Positions 28,332-35,845 of a DNA stretch of 64,000 nt are shown piece by piece. Positions within the stretch are counted from its first letter, which is position 1; each line of letters opens with the position of its first letter. The stretch is taken from contig OZ034972.1 of NCBI GenBank assembly GCA_964030785.1, positions 50,136,538 to 50,200,537 of the forward strand. The letters are read 5' to 3'. The position numbers were made by a program, and so were the translations under genes. This DNA is from Siderastrea siderea (Eukaryota; Cnidaria; Anthozoa; Scleractinia; Rhizangiidae). A model generated the notes under the pieces. It saw only the letters and a list, made by a program, of their open reading frames with translations. It was not told where the DNA came from and searched no databases.

Positions 28332-28649
28332 ATGCAACGTCTTCGACGTCAATTCCCGTTTTTACGGTCCATGTTACAAGAAGCCAATGGTTCCAAACGT
28401 CAAGAGTTGTTACAACATGCCAATGCCGATCAAATCAATGCTGTGAGTGAATTGGTCTTGAACTTTTTAAAAAACAAGATTCCTGTCACCCCACCCATGC
28501 TGGCTAAACTTCAACCCTATAAAAAGGTACTCCGTGATTTGGGACGTCGTCGACATTCCGTCAAAAAACGTCGTCAGTGGTTAGTCCAACAAAAAGGACA
28601 AGGGTTGTTTCAAGGACTTCACGAGGTGCTATGTCAATGTCTTCGTTAA
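28332..28649 (+). CDS. basic protein with C-terminal QKGQG site
   Basis: 105 residues. MQRLRRQFPFLRSML, a helical middle (DQINAVSELVLNFLKNKI), then KKRRQWLVQQKGQGLFQGLHEVL: QKGQ-G fits the protease consensus and would release a short C-terminal amphipathic peptide, reminiscent of the activating peptide of adenovirus pVI. That parallel is inference. Confidence 0.55.
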   Translation: MQRLRRQFPFLRSMLQEANGSKRQELLQHANADQINAVSELVLNFLKNKIPVTPPMLAKLQPYKKVLRDLGRRRHSVKKRRQWLVQQKGQGLFQGLHEVLCQCLR

Positions 28650-28861
28650 CGCCCCCTACGTGGATGACTCTATTACAAGACGCCAATCGGGCCACCGACC
28701 AGTGGAAAGACGAGTGTCATTATTGGAAGCATAAATATCACCTGTTGTATCGAGAGTACCAACACATTTTGAGGGCCCGTCTTTGTAAGAGTTGCCGTGA
28801 CCAGGAAGACGGGGAACTTTGCTCCGACTGTAGTCAACGAACATGGACGAAGTCTACATAA
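28631..28861 (+). CDS. small C4 zinc-binding-like protein
   Basis: 76 residues from ATG 28631 (longer frames use GTG). An amphipathic helix (DANRATDQWKDECHYWKHKY) and a terminal CKSCRDQEDGELCSDC, two CxxC pairs likely binding zinc. Overlaps the previous and next genes by about 19 bp on each side. Function unknown. Confidence 0.5.
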   Translation: MSMSSLTPPTWMTLLQDANRATDQWKDECHYWKHKYHLLYREYQHILRARLCKSCRDQEDGELCSDCSQRTWTKST

Positions 28862-29487
28862 TTCCCCAAAAGGACTTGGAACAACTCATTCAATATTACA
28901 AAGGAGAACTCACCGAAAATGCCTTGTTGAACAAAGCCGCCACGCTCGCCGCCCAAAAACATGTGTTATTAGCCAATCCCCAATTACCTCCCGCCCTGGT
29001 CAATGCTCAAACCAAACCGTTGAGTCAAGAATTAATCAAGTTAACCAAACGCATTCGTCAATTTCCTGGTGGGGTGGGGGTTGGTGCCCCAGGTGCCCCG
29101 GGTGGTCCACCAGGCGAAGAAGAAGAAGAAGCCGGGGATTTGGTGACGGGGCCCGTGGAACAATGGTTGAAGCGCATGATAAAAGGAGGCCCGTCGGCTC
29201 CCAAACCCACCATTACCCCTGCTACCAAGAAAGGCAAAGGAGCAGCCACTACCAGTAAGATTCCCATTGTTAAGAAAGGGAGCCCATCCACCAGTCGAGG
29301 GGATAGCCGGTCACGTTTAGAAGTCATTCGAGAACAACGCAAGGCCTTGGAAAAAAAGTTAGCCGAGAGTCGCAAAGGCAAAGGACCCGCTCGTGAAGTG
29401 GAACGATTGAAACCTTTACCCGGTTGGGAAGATTGGGCCCAAGGTAAAAAGTTACGACGTCGATTGGATTACGACGACAGTGACTAA
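28843..29487 (+). CDS. virion-associated orphan with coiled coil
   Basis: 214 residues. N-terminus MDEVYIIPQKDLEQLIQYYK and ENALLNKAATLAAQKH, helical; a Gly/Pro/Glu linker (GVGVGAPGAPGGPPGEEEEE); a charged coiled-coil-like region (LEVIREQRKALEKKLAESR); and an acidic tail (LDYDDSD). Similar conserved-in-Polinton proteins of unknown function are known, but I cannot name the family. It may be a minor capsid or cement protein. Confidence 0.55.
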   Translation: MDEVYIIPQKDLEQLIQYYKGELTENALLNKAATLAAQKHVLLANPQLPPALVNAQTKPLSQELIKLTKRIRQFPGGVGVGAPGAPGGPPGEEEEEAGDLVTGPVEQWLKRMIKGGPSAPKPTITPATKKGKGAATTSKIPIVKKGSPSTSRGDSRSRLEVIREQRKALEKKLAESRKGKGPAREVERLKPLPGWEDWAQGKKLRRRLDYDDSD

Positions 29488-29490
29488 AAC

Positions 29491-29838
29491 ATGCCCACCA
29501 AGAGGAGGAGAAGGGGACGCCCCCAACGAGGAGGGGCCTTGGATGTCCAAAAATGGATTGCGAAAACGGGGAAGGAATTTCATTGGCCCGGTTATCAGTA
29601 CATGGGCCCTGGCACCCATTTGGCTAAACGTCTGAAACGTGGGGATCCCGGGATCAATCGTTTGGACCAAATTGCTAAGCAACACGACATTGATTACAGC
29701 CGTGCTAAGAATTTGCAAGATAAATGGAAAGCCGATACCAAGATGATCCAAGCCATTGATCGATTACCCGGCAAGAAAAACAAGACGGAACGGGTGGTCA
29801 AGAAAATCATGCAAGCCAAGAAACGTTTAAAATTGTAA
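29491..29838 (+). CDS. PLA2-domain virion protein (parvovirus/adintovirus-type)
   Basis: 115 residues. Basic N-terminus with PQRGG-ALD site, then a compact phospholipase A2 core: calcium loop YMGPG (37-41) and catalytic HDIDY (His65-Asp66, Tyr69). Comparable PLA2 domains in parvovirus VP1 open endosomal membranes during entry, and adintoviruses also carry one. Catalytic residues are intact. Cutting after QRGG would leave a free PLA2 starting ALDVQKW. Confidence 0.85.
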   Translation: MPTKRRRRGRPQRGGALDVQKWIAKTGKEFHWPGYQYMGPGTHLAKRLKRGDPGINRLDQIAKQHDIDYSRAKNLQDKWKADTKMIQAIDRLPGKKNKTERVVKKIMQAKKRLKL

Positions 29839-30073
29839 ACATTTAATTAACATGTTGAGTCAAAAAATGTTACATTGTTATTCTGCAGTTCGGTAGTCTT
29901 CTGTAGTTCGTGTTGAGTCTCAAGCAGGATTGGCGAGACAAAACCCATTGTGGTGTAGACAATCCAGATAAAATAAAAACAATGTCACTTGTGTCATTTT
30001 GATTGATGAGTTGTCAAGTTCATTTGTTCTCTCACAAATACTGAGACGGATGTTCTGCCAGAGACGAGGGGGG
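29839..30073. other. short non-coding gap between convergent genes
   Basis: Between the PLA2 gene (+) and the acidic gene (-). Contains AATAAAAA (about 29974), a possible poly(A) signal for the late plus-strand block. No ORF. Confidence 0.5.
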
Positions 30074-30373
30074 TTAAGACATTAAATCAAACAATAAATC
30101 CACGCCCTCGTCGGATGACATGTCATGAACGAGGTCTTCAGGGGGTAACAATGTCTCCACATCAAAATCCTCGACATCGTTCATGACCTGCTGCCAATCA
30201 TCGGGTGACATGTCTTTCAATAACTCCTGCAAATACGAAACATTCTCCCAATCAGGGGAGTCCGCAACTTGCACGCCCCCCGAATCCAAATCAAACTCCA
30301 AGATCTCTTCGACTTCCAAATCTACTTCAAAGTCTTCAAAGGTTTCTAATAGCTTCTCATGACCAGCGTCCAT
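30074..30373 (-). CDS. small acidic protein (candidate regulator)
   Basis: 99 residues from ATG 30373; the longer frame begins at a GTG which also forms a gag|gtgagt donor-like sequence. It is extremely acidic: ETFEDFEVDLEVEEILEFDLD and MNDVEDFDVETLLPPEDL, ending GVDLLFDLMS. Interspersed Phe/Leu in acidic context is typical of transactivation domains. Transcribed away from PolB from a shared promoter, so perhaps an early regulator. Resembles the acidic peptide in the left-arm repeats (QEFEEFEADL). Confidence 0.6.
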   Translation of the reverse strand: MDAGHEKLLETFEDFEVDLEVEEILEFDLDSGGVQVADSPDWENVSYLQELLKDMSPDDWQQVMNDVEDFDVETLLPPEDLVHDMSSDEGVDLLFDLMS

Positions 30374-30599
30374 TTTGAGATGACTCACCTCGAGGGCCGA
30401 TCTGTTTTATAGTCTCTCATTCGTTCCCGTCATGCCCCATGGACCCTAACTAGAGAGGGGGGAGGGGGGTCCCCCCACCTCGTCCCACCCCTCCCTCTCA
30501 GGGGGGCACCCTGTTTAGTGATTGGCTCCTTCCCCTCCCACGTGACCTTTTGGTTCTCTATAAAAACAGAGCCCCGATCTCCAGTCAGTTCATCTGATC
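30374..30599. promoter_or_regulatory. divergent promoter of the acidic gene and PolB
   Basis: TATAAAAA at 30559-30566, 34 bp before the PolB ATG. The complement of CTATAAAACA at 30403-30412 lies 30 bp from the acidic ATG. Between them: G/C-box-like runs (GAGGGGGGAGGGGGG), ATTGG (CCAAT) and CACGTGAC (E-box, as in the TIRs). A two-directional early-type promoter is inferred. Confidence 0.65.
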
Positions 30600-33500
30600 A
30601 TGTCCTCTCAAGAAGACGATGTGGCGGGGCCAAGTGGCCTCGCCCACCATGAGGTTTTAGCCATGCTCGGTTTGGACATCTCTGATTCGGACGATGACAC
30701 CAATTCCTGTGTGGGACCTTTGATTTCTACCGAAAACATGGCGGACAGTGACGACGACATTTGTGAAGAGGCCTTGAACCAATGGGAACAAAGTGGGGGT
30801 GGATTGGATCCCTCTGAACACGTTACCTTCGACTTTGAACTCGAACCTTTTGTGAATCGGAAGAGTGATCGCATGGGGGTACAAGAACGTCATTTCAAGA
30901 CCCAGTTACGCCAAAGGGGGAACTTGCTTCCAGGTCAAAATATAACCCAAGCTCTGCAAGATGGATTACGTCGAGCCGTCGATCAAGTGTTAACCACCAC
31001 CCCCGACCTCCACGATCAAGATCGCCTCTACTTTACCATAGCATCCGATCGCTTGCACAATAATTTTCAGGGGTGGGGATTACGTGCCGGTGAATGGCGT
31101 CGAGACACAGAACGGGTGGAGGCGCTGTTCCAACGTTTAGCCCAAGCCCTCAACAGCAACGAACAATTTGAAATGGATGATTCCTTTCAAGTCTCCATCA
31201 CTCAAGTTCATCATGCTCCTCAAGGCACCGGCAAACCCCGTCGTGGGAAACCAGGCCATCCTACCATGACCATGTTAACGGCCAACAAAAAATCGGTCAT
31301 CCGCATCCAAAATGATGATGAGCTCTGTTGTGCCAGAGCCCTCGTGGTCGCCAAAGCTCGCGTGGACCAGCACCCGAAATTGGCATCCATTCAGCGGGGG
31401 TACGGTCCGCTGCAGAGACGTCTCGCTCTGGACCTCCAGAATGAAGCCCAGGTACCCCTCGGTCCTTGCAGCTATGACGCCTTAACGGCTTTCAGCAAGG
31501 CCCCATCCCTCACCGGTTACCAGATCATCCTGGTGGATGCGCAGCGATCGTTCCACATCACGACGTTTGGACCCCTTTCTGACAAACAACTGATCCTGTT
31601 GCACAACCAAGACCATTATGATGTCATCACCAAATTGCCGGGATTTTTCGGGTCCAGTTATGTCTGTGCGGATTGTTGGAAACCCTATGACAATGAGGGG
31701 ATGCATCGATGCACCAAGACCAAGTTGTGTGGAGCCTGTCGACAGAAAGATTGTCCAGACTTTCAATATGCTTACCCCCGACACCTGAAAGCCACTCAAC
31801 GTTGCGAGTCGTGTCATCGGGACTTTTTTGGACCCGCGTGTTACGAAGCCCATTCCAGCAAGACCCATGCGGGCAAACCCGTCACGGGCCTCCAGACCTC
31901 CGTGTGCTCTCAACGACACCGATGCGATGAATGCTATCAACAAAATGTGGGCTTGTCCCGCATTCAACGTCACCTTTGTTGGCACGTGGATTGCCCGTCT
32001 TGTCATCAGTACGTCCACGCCGACAAACACCGTTGTTTTATACAAAGAGCCCCCAAACCTCAAGACCAAAAGAAGAGAAAGAGGACCCGTCAAAAAGGTC
32101 CTGGCGCCAAACGAGGTGCCGCCGCGGAACCCCCTGCCTCCTCCGAGGACGAGGAAGACCTGCCTCCCTTACACGTCTTCTTTGATATCGAAGCCATGCA
32201 ACCCCACGGAAAACACATTGCCAATCTCGTCGTGGCCGAAACCGAAGACAACGATGAACCCAAGCCTTTCCCAGGTTCCACTTGTATCCGTGACTTTCTG
32301 GAATGGTTGGATGCCTTGACTCTCCACGATACCCGTCAAGTCAATGTCATCGCTCATAATTTTCAAGGGTACGATGGGTACTTTATCATCCAAGAATACT
32401 ATGGGGAGAACCGCATCGTCCAACAACTCCGCAACGGATGTAAACTCTTAGAGATCAAACATGACCGCATCCGGTTCATTGATTCCATGAGTTTCTTCCA
32501 GATGCCCCTCTCCGCGTTTCCCAAAACCTTTGGCTTGACAGAACTCTGCAAAGGCTATTTCCCCCACAAGTTCAACATACCCGGTGATGAGTATCAAAAC
32601 TACGTGGGCATCCTCCCCTCACGCGATTACTACATGCCTGAGAGCATGACACTCGAAGGAAGACAAGCCTTTGAAACCTGGCATCAACAACAACGCGACC
32701 AGGGGGTGGTGTTTCATTTTCAACAAGAGTTATTGGCCTATTGCAGTTCCGATGTACGACTCCTCAAACAAGGATGTCTGACTTTCAAACGCATGTTTGA
32801 AGACTTAACAGGCTTCAATCCCTTCGATCACGTCACCATTGCCTCCGCTTGTAATCGAGATTTACGTATGAACCGGATGATCCCCAACAGTATTGCCAGC
32901 GAACCCGCCGGTCAGAACGGGTGGAGAACTAACAACATCAACCAGTCCCTCCCAGCCCTTCACTGGTTAACCTGGTGCGATCACCAACTACGTCAACGCG
33001 CCCTCCAAGATCTCAACCCCAACGATCTACTGGCCAGTGCCAATCCAAAGCCTCAGTACATTCAACATGTCCGAAATGAAGGCGAGTATAAGATCCCCGG
33101 GACCAACATCCATGTGGATGGTTATTGCCCCGACACCCACACCGTCTACGAATTTCAAGGCTGTTTCACCCACGGATGCCCTACCTGTTATCCCCATCGC
33201 CACGAAAAACATCCCCGCAACTATGATCGAACCATGCATGACCTCTATGACGTCACCCAAAACAAAGTCCAAAAGCTTACCGACCAAGGGTACAACGTCA
33301 TTCAAATGTGGGGATGTCAATGGGACCACCTCCGAGACACCCACCCAGAGATCGACTCCTTCGTCCGGGAACTCAACTTTATCCAACCTCTTGAACCTCG
33401 GGATGCTTTCTGTGGAGGTCGCACCAATGCCATCAAACTGTACCATCATATTACCCCTGGCCAAAAAATTCACTACATCGATGTCACCTCCTTGTACCCG

Positions 33501-34769
33501 TGGGTCAACAAGAAGTCCACCTACCCCAAAGGGCATCCGAAAATCATCTTCACCCCGGGTCACACGGACATACACCAGTACTTTGGACTCATTCAATGCA
33601 AAGTCCTGCCTCCCCGTGAATTGTACCATCCCGTGCTGCCTTACCGTCATGACAACAAACTGCTCTTTCCCCTCTGTGCCCGTTGTGTGGAAGAAGAAAT
33701 GGACAAACCTCTTTTGGACAGATCTTATCATTGCCCTCACACCGACGAACAACGTGCCCTCACCAGTACCTGGTGCACCCCAGAGTTGTATAAAGCCGTG
33801 GAATTCGGGTACCAAGTCCAATACATCTATGAAGCTTGGCATTTTGAAGAGACCTGTGAGGGCCTCTTCGCCGATTATGTTAACACCTGGTTGAAAATCA
33901 AACAAGAAGCTAGTGGGTGGCCTGAGGATGTCACGACAGAAGAAGAAAAGCAACGTTACATCGAACAATACTTTCTGCATGAAGGCATCCAGTTAGAATA
34001 CGACAAGATCGAATACAACCCGGGCCTGCGTACCCTAGCTAAGCTCATGCTCAACTCCATGTGGGGTAAGTTTGGACAACGCCTCAACAAGCCCCAAATT
34101 CAAGCCTTCGATGACCCTCATGCCTTCCACTGTTTCTTGGATAGCGATGCGTTAGACGTACGTCACGTGTCCGTCGTCACCGACCAAATGGTGGAGGTAC
34201 ACTACCAGAACCAAAAAGAGGACATCCGCGGCTCACCCAACCTCAACATTTTTGTGGCCTGCTTCACTACCTGCAACGCCCGCCTTAAATTGTATGACGC
34301 CCTGCAAGCCTTAGGGGAAAGAGTCCTCTACTTTGACACCGACTCCGTCATCTACCTGGAGGAAACACCCACTCAATTCCAACCTGTCTTGGGTTCCTAT
34401 CTTGGGGACTTCGCCTCCGAATTAGCTAAGGATGAATACATTCAAGAATTTGTCAGTGGAGGACCCAAGAACTATGGGTATACTACGAATGAAGGAAAAG
34501 TGGAATGCAAGGTCAGAGGCTTCCGACTCAACAGCGAAGGACACACCCAGTTTAATTATAACGTCATGCGTCAGAATGTCCAGGACGAAATCAAGAAACC
34601 CCTTCCCAACCCTCGCCAAAACCAGGTTATCAACTCCCACCAAATTGTACGCAATCCAAACAACTACCAACTGTACACCCAACCAAGCAGCAAGTTCTAT
34701 CAGTTAGTCTGCAACAAAAGAGTCATTGATCCCAACACCTTCAAGACGTACCCCTATGGCTACCAATGA
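30600..34769 (+). CDS. family B DNA polymerase (protein-primed type) with nuclease insert
   Basis: 1389 residues. Acidic N-terminus (1-75: ISDSDDDTN, MADSDDDICEE). Cys/His-rich region 354-481 (CADCW, CGACRQKDC, CESCHRDF, CDECY, CPSCHQYVHADKHRC). Proofreading exonuclease: ExoI FFDIEAM (about 528), ExoII HNFQGYDGYF (about 587), ExoIII YCSSDVRLL (about 714). An insert at about 840-900 (YEFQGCFTHGCPTCYPHRHE) looks like the Vsr/restriction-endonuclease-like domain known in Polinton PolB. Polymerase motif A DVTSLYP (about 961), B LMLNSMWGKFG (about 1151), C YFDTDSVIY (about 1244). All catalytic residues present. Replicates the element. AATAAA follows (about 34852). Confidence 0.95.
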   Translation: MSSQEDDVAGPSGLAHHEVLAMLGLDISDSDDDTNSCVGPLISTENMADSDDDICEEALNQWEQSGGGLDPSEHVTFDFELEPFVNRKSDRMGVQERHFKTQLRQRGNLLPGQNITQALQDGLRRAVDQVLTTTPDLHDQDRLYFTIASDRLHNNFQGWGLRAGEWRRDTERVEALFQRLAQALNSNEQFEMDDSFQVSITQVHHAPQGTGKPRRGKPGHPTMTMLTANKKSVIRIQNDDELCCARALVVAKARVDQHPKLASIQRGYGPLQRRLALDLQNEAQVPLGPCSYDALTAFSKAPSLTGYQIILVDAQRSFHITTFGPLSDKQLILLHNQDHYDVITKLPGFFGSSYVCADCWKPYDNEGMHRCTKTKLCGACRQKDCPDFQYAYPRHLKATQRCESCHRDFFGPACYEAHSSKTHAGKPVTGLQTSVCSQRHRCDECYQQNVGLSRIQRHLCWHVDCPSCHQYVHADKHRCFIQRAPKPQDQKKRKRTRQKGPGAKRGAAAEPPASSEDEEDLPPLHVFFDIEAMQPHGKHIANLVVAETEDNDEPKPFPGSTCIRDFLEWLDALTLHDTRQVNVIAHNFQGYDGYFIIQEYYGENRIVQQLRNGCKLLEIKHDRIRFIDSMSFFQMPLSAFPKTFGLTELCKGYFPHKFNIPGDEYQNYVGILPSRDYYMPESMTLEGRQAFETWHQQQRDQGVVFHFQQELLAYCSSDVRLLKQGCLTFKRMFEDLTGFNPFDHVTIASACNRDLRMNRMIPNSIASEPAGQNGWRTNNINQSLPALHWLTWCDHQLRQRALQDLNPNDLLASANPKPQYIQHVRNEGEYKIPGTNIHVDGYCPDTHTVYEFQGCFTHGCPTCYPHRHEKHPRNYDRTMHDLYDVTQNKVQKLTDQGYNVIQMWGCQWDHLRDTHPEIDSFVRELNFIQPLEPRDAFCGGRTNAIKLYHHITPGQKIHYIDVTSLYPWVNKKSTYPKGHPKIIFTPGHTDIHQYFGLIQCKVLPPRELYHPVLPYRHDNKLLFPLCARCVEEEMDKPLLDRSYHCPHTDEQRALTSTWCTPELYKAVEFGYQVQYIYEAWHFEETCEGLFADYVNTWLKIKQEASGWPEDVTTEEEKQRYIEQYFLHEGIQLEYDKIEYNPGLRTLAKLMLNSMWGKFGQRLNKPQIQAFDDPHAFHCFLDSDALDVRHVSVVTDQMVEVHYQNQKEDIRGSPNLNIFVACFTTCNARLKLYDALQALGERVLYFDTDSVIYLEETPTQFQPVLGSYLGDFASELAKDEYIQEFVSGGPKNYGYTTNEGKVECKVRGFRLNSEGHTQFNYNVMRQNVQDEIKKPLPNPRQNQVINSHQIVRNPNNYQLYTQPSSKFYQLVCNKRVIDPNTFKTYPYGYQ

Positions 34770-34883
34770 AAACCCCAACAAGATCGTCGATTGTGATGTG
34801 GAACCCTCATATCAAATAGGAACTCAAAGGAGTTATTGTAAAACAAATCAATAAAAATGTGATTTATTCATTTTGTCTTGTTT

Positions 34884-35153
34884 TCAAGGACCACCCCCGT
34901 TCCCCCAATTGGACTTTGGACTTTGAGCCCGCGTTTTCGCAGCGGTTTTACTTCCCCTTGAGCCCACCATCCCTTTTTCACATTGCTCAGCGGTTTCCCA
35001 TTCTAAAACACGTGACTTCCGGTTCCCATGAGCCCACGATCCTTTTTTACCCACTGGTCAGCGGTTTCCCCCACCGGAAGTTCCTCTAGTCACGTGATCG
35101 CTCTCGACCAATCAGAAGCCAGGAAATCTACCAAACGGGCGGAATGTACTACT
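34884..35153 (-). repeat. Polinton right terminal inverted repeat
   Basis: Complement of the left TIR, ending GGCGGAATGTACTACT at 35153. Has about two copies of the 70-bp unit instead of three, plus a small local difference near 35070-35100. Retains ACTTCCGGT (ETS), CACGTGA (E-box) and ACCAATC (CCAAT). Confidence 0.92.
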
Positions 35154-35159
35154 CACCCT
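35154..35159 (+). repeat. 6-bp target-site duplication CACCCT, right copy
   Basis: Identical to 13828-13833, directly after the right terminus. Confidence 0.92.
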
Positions 35160-35639
35160 CTAAGACCTAGAAGCAGATAATTGGGGAAATGTTATGGCAC
35201 ATTGGGCAGGGAAAATGTTAAAAAAATCGAGGTTAGAACTCAATTCTCGTTGTCTCTCTCTGACTTCTGCTCATCCAATTATTTGCTACCGGGTTTCTGA
35301 GGGCATCGCTATTGCAGTCAATGATACCAAGGGGCCGGGGTTGGCATGATGCCGTTGTCTGTTTGGATGGAGATACTCCACTGCAAACTGAACTACGAAA
35401 CTAGATAAGCTTCAGTCTGACTCCAATAATTATCTGGCAGTCAGGATTTTATAAATCCAGCCATATCCAAATGTATGTGCACGTTGTTGTACTGCTTGAA
35501 AACTAAATCGTGTACGGGACTATGAGGTATCCATTCTGGGAATTTGGGGGGGGGGGGGGGTTACTCATTGAAGTGTCGTACGGGTAGTCTCCGCCCCTAG
35601 GTTTGTCAAAACGGTACCCCTTTGTTGTACCTAGAACGA
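35160..35639. other. host flank, nothing recognised beyond a poly-G run
   Basis: Contains a long G run (about 35547-35560). No gene. Confidence 0.45.
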
Positions 35640-35845
35640 TAATTGCACCTCTCCTATGATAGGTAAAGTCAAGTCGCACACGAGCTAAGGAGGCCCAAAC
35701 GGTCGGAGCTCATCCCGGTTCTGTAGCATGAAGGGGTGAAGTTTCTTGTCCAAGGGAACAACACGATGGCAGGGACTGGACCTCGAACCACCGACCTTCA
35801 GATCTGAAGTCCAACGCGCTAACCATTACACCACCGCGCCCCCAC
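35640..35845 (-). repeat. tRNA-derived SINE
   Basis: Read on the minus strand: GGCGCGGTGGTGTAATGGTTAGCGCG (A-box region), GGTGGTTCGAGGTCC (B-box) and then TGTTCCCTTGGACAAGAAACTTCACCCC. The last is the conserved core phrase of metazoan SINEs ('tgggcaagaaactt' type). The anticodon arm is degenerate. Shorter decayed pieces of the same core may lie near 39510 and 47900. Confidence 0.72.

Larger units (their letters stand above)
13834..35153. mobile_element. complete Polinton/Maverick (adintovirus-type) element
   Basis: A 21,320-bp unit bounded by inverted repeats and a 6-bp target duplication. It encodes chromodomain integrase, PolB, FtsK/HerA-type packaging ATPase, adenain-like protease, double-jelly-roll major capsid protein, PLA2 and many small basic proteins. 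This set defines Polintons, and integrase plus adenovirus-like virion genes plus PLA2 matches adintoviruses. Most genes are on the plus strand in one late-like block; a SLOG-like gene and an acidic gene face the other way. All recognised reading frames are uninterrupted. The element sits between PPAT and DCLK and interrupts no recognised gene. Empty site inferred: ...tttagtg-CACCCT-ctaagacc. Confidence 0.95.

Noticed and set aside
33027..33980. 317-codon minus ORF and 285-codon plus ORF inside PolB
   Set aside because: Antisense and alternative-frame shadows of the PolB polymerase region, which has all motifs in its own frame.
17682..34769. LxCxE retinoblastoma-binding motifs in acidic or early proteins
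   Set aside because: Several near matches (for example DICEE, FYCES) but none fits L-x-C-x-E.
35760..35845. A tRNA gene on the minus strand
   Set aside because: A/B boxes exist but the anticodon arm and acceptor pairing are poor, and a SINE core follows.
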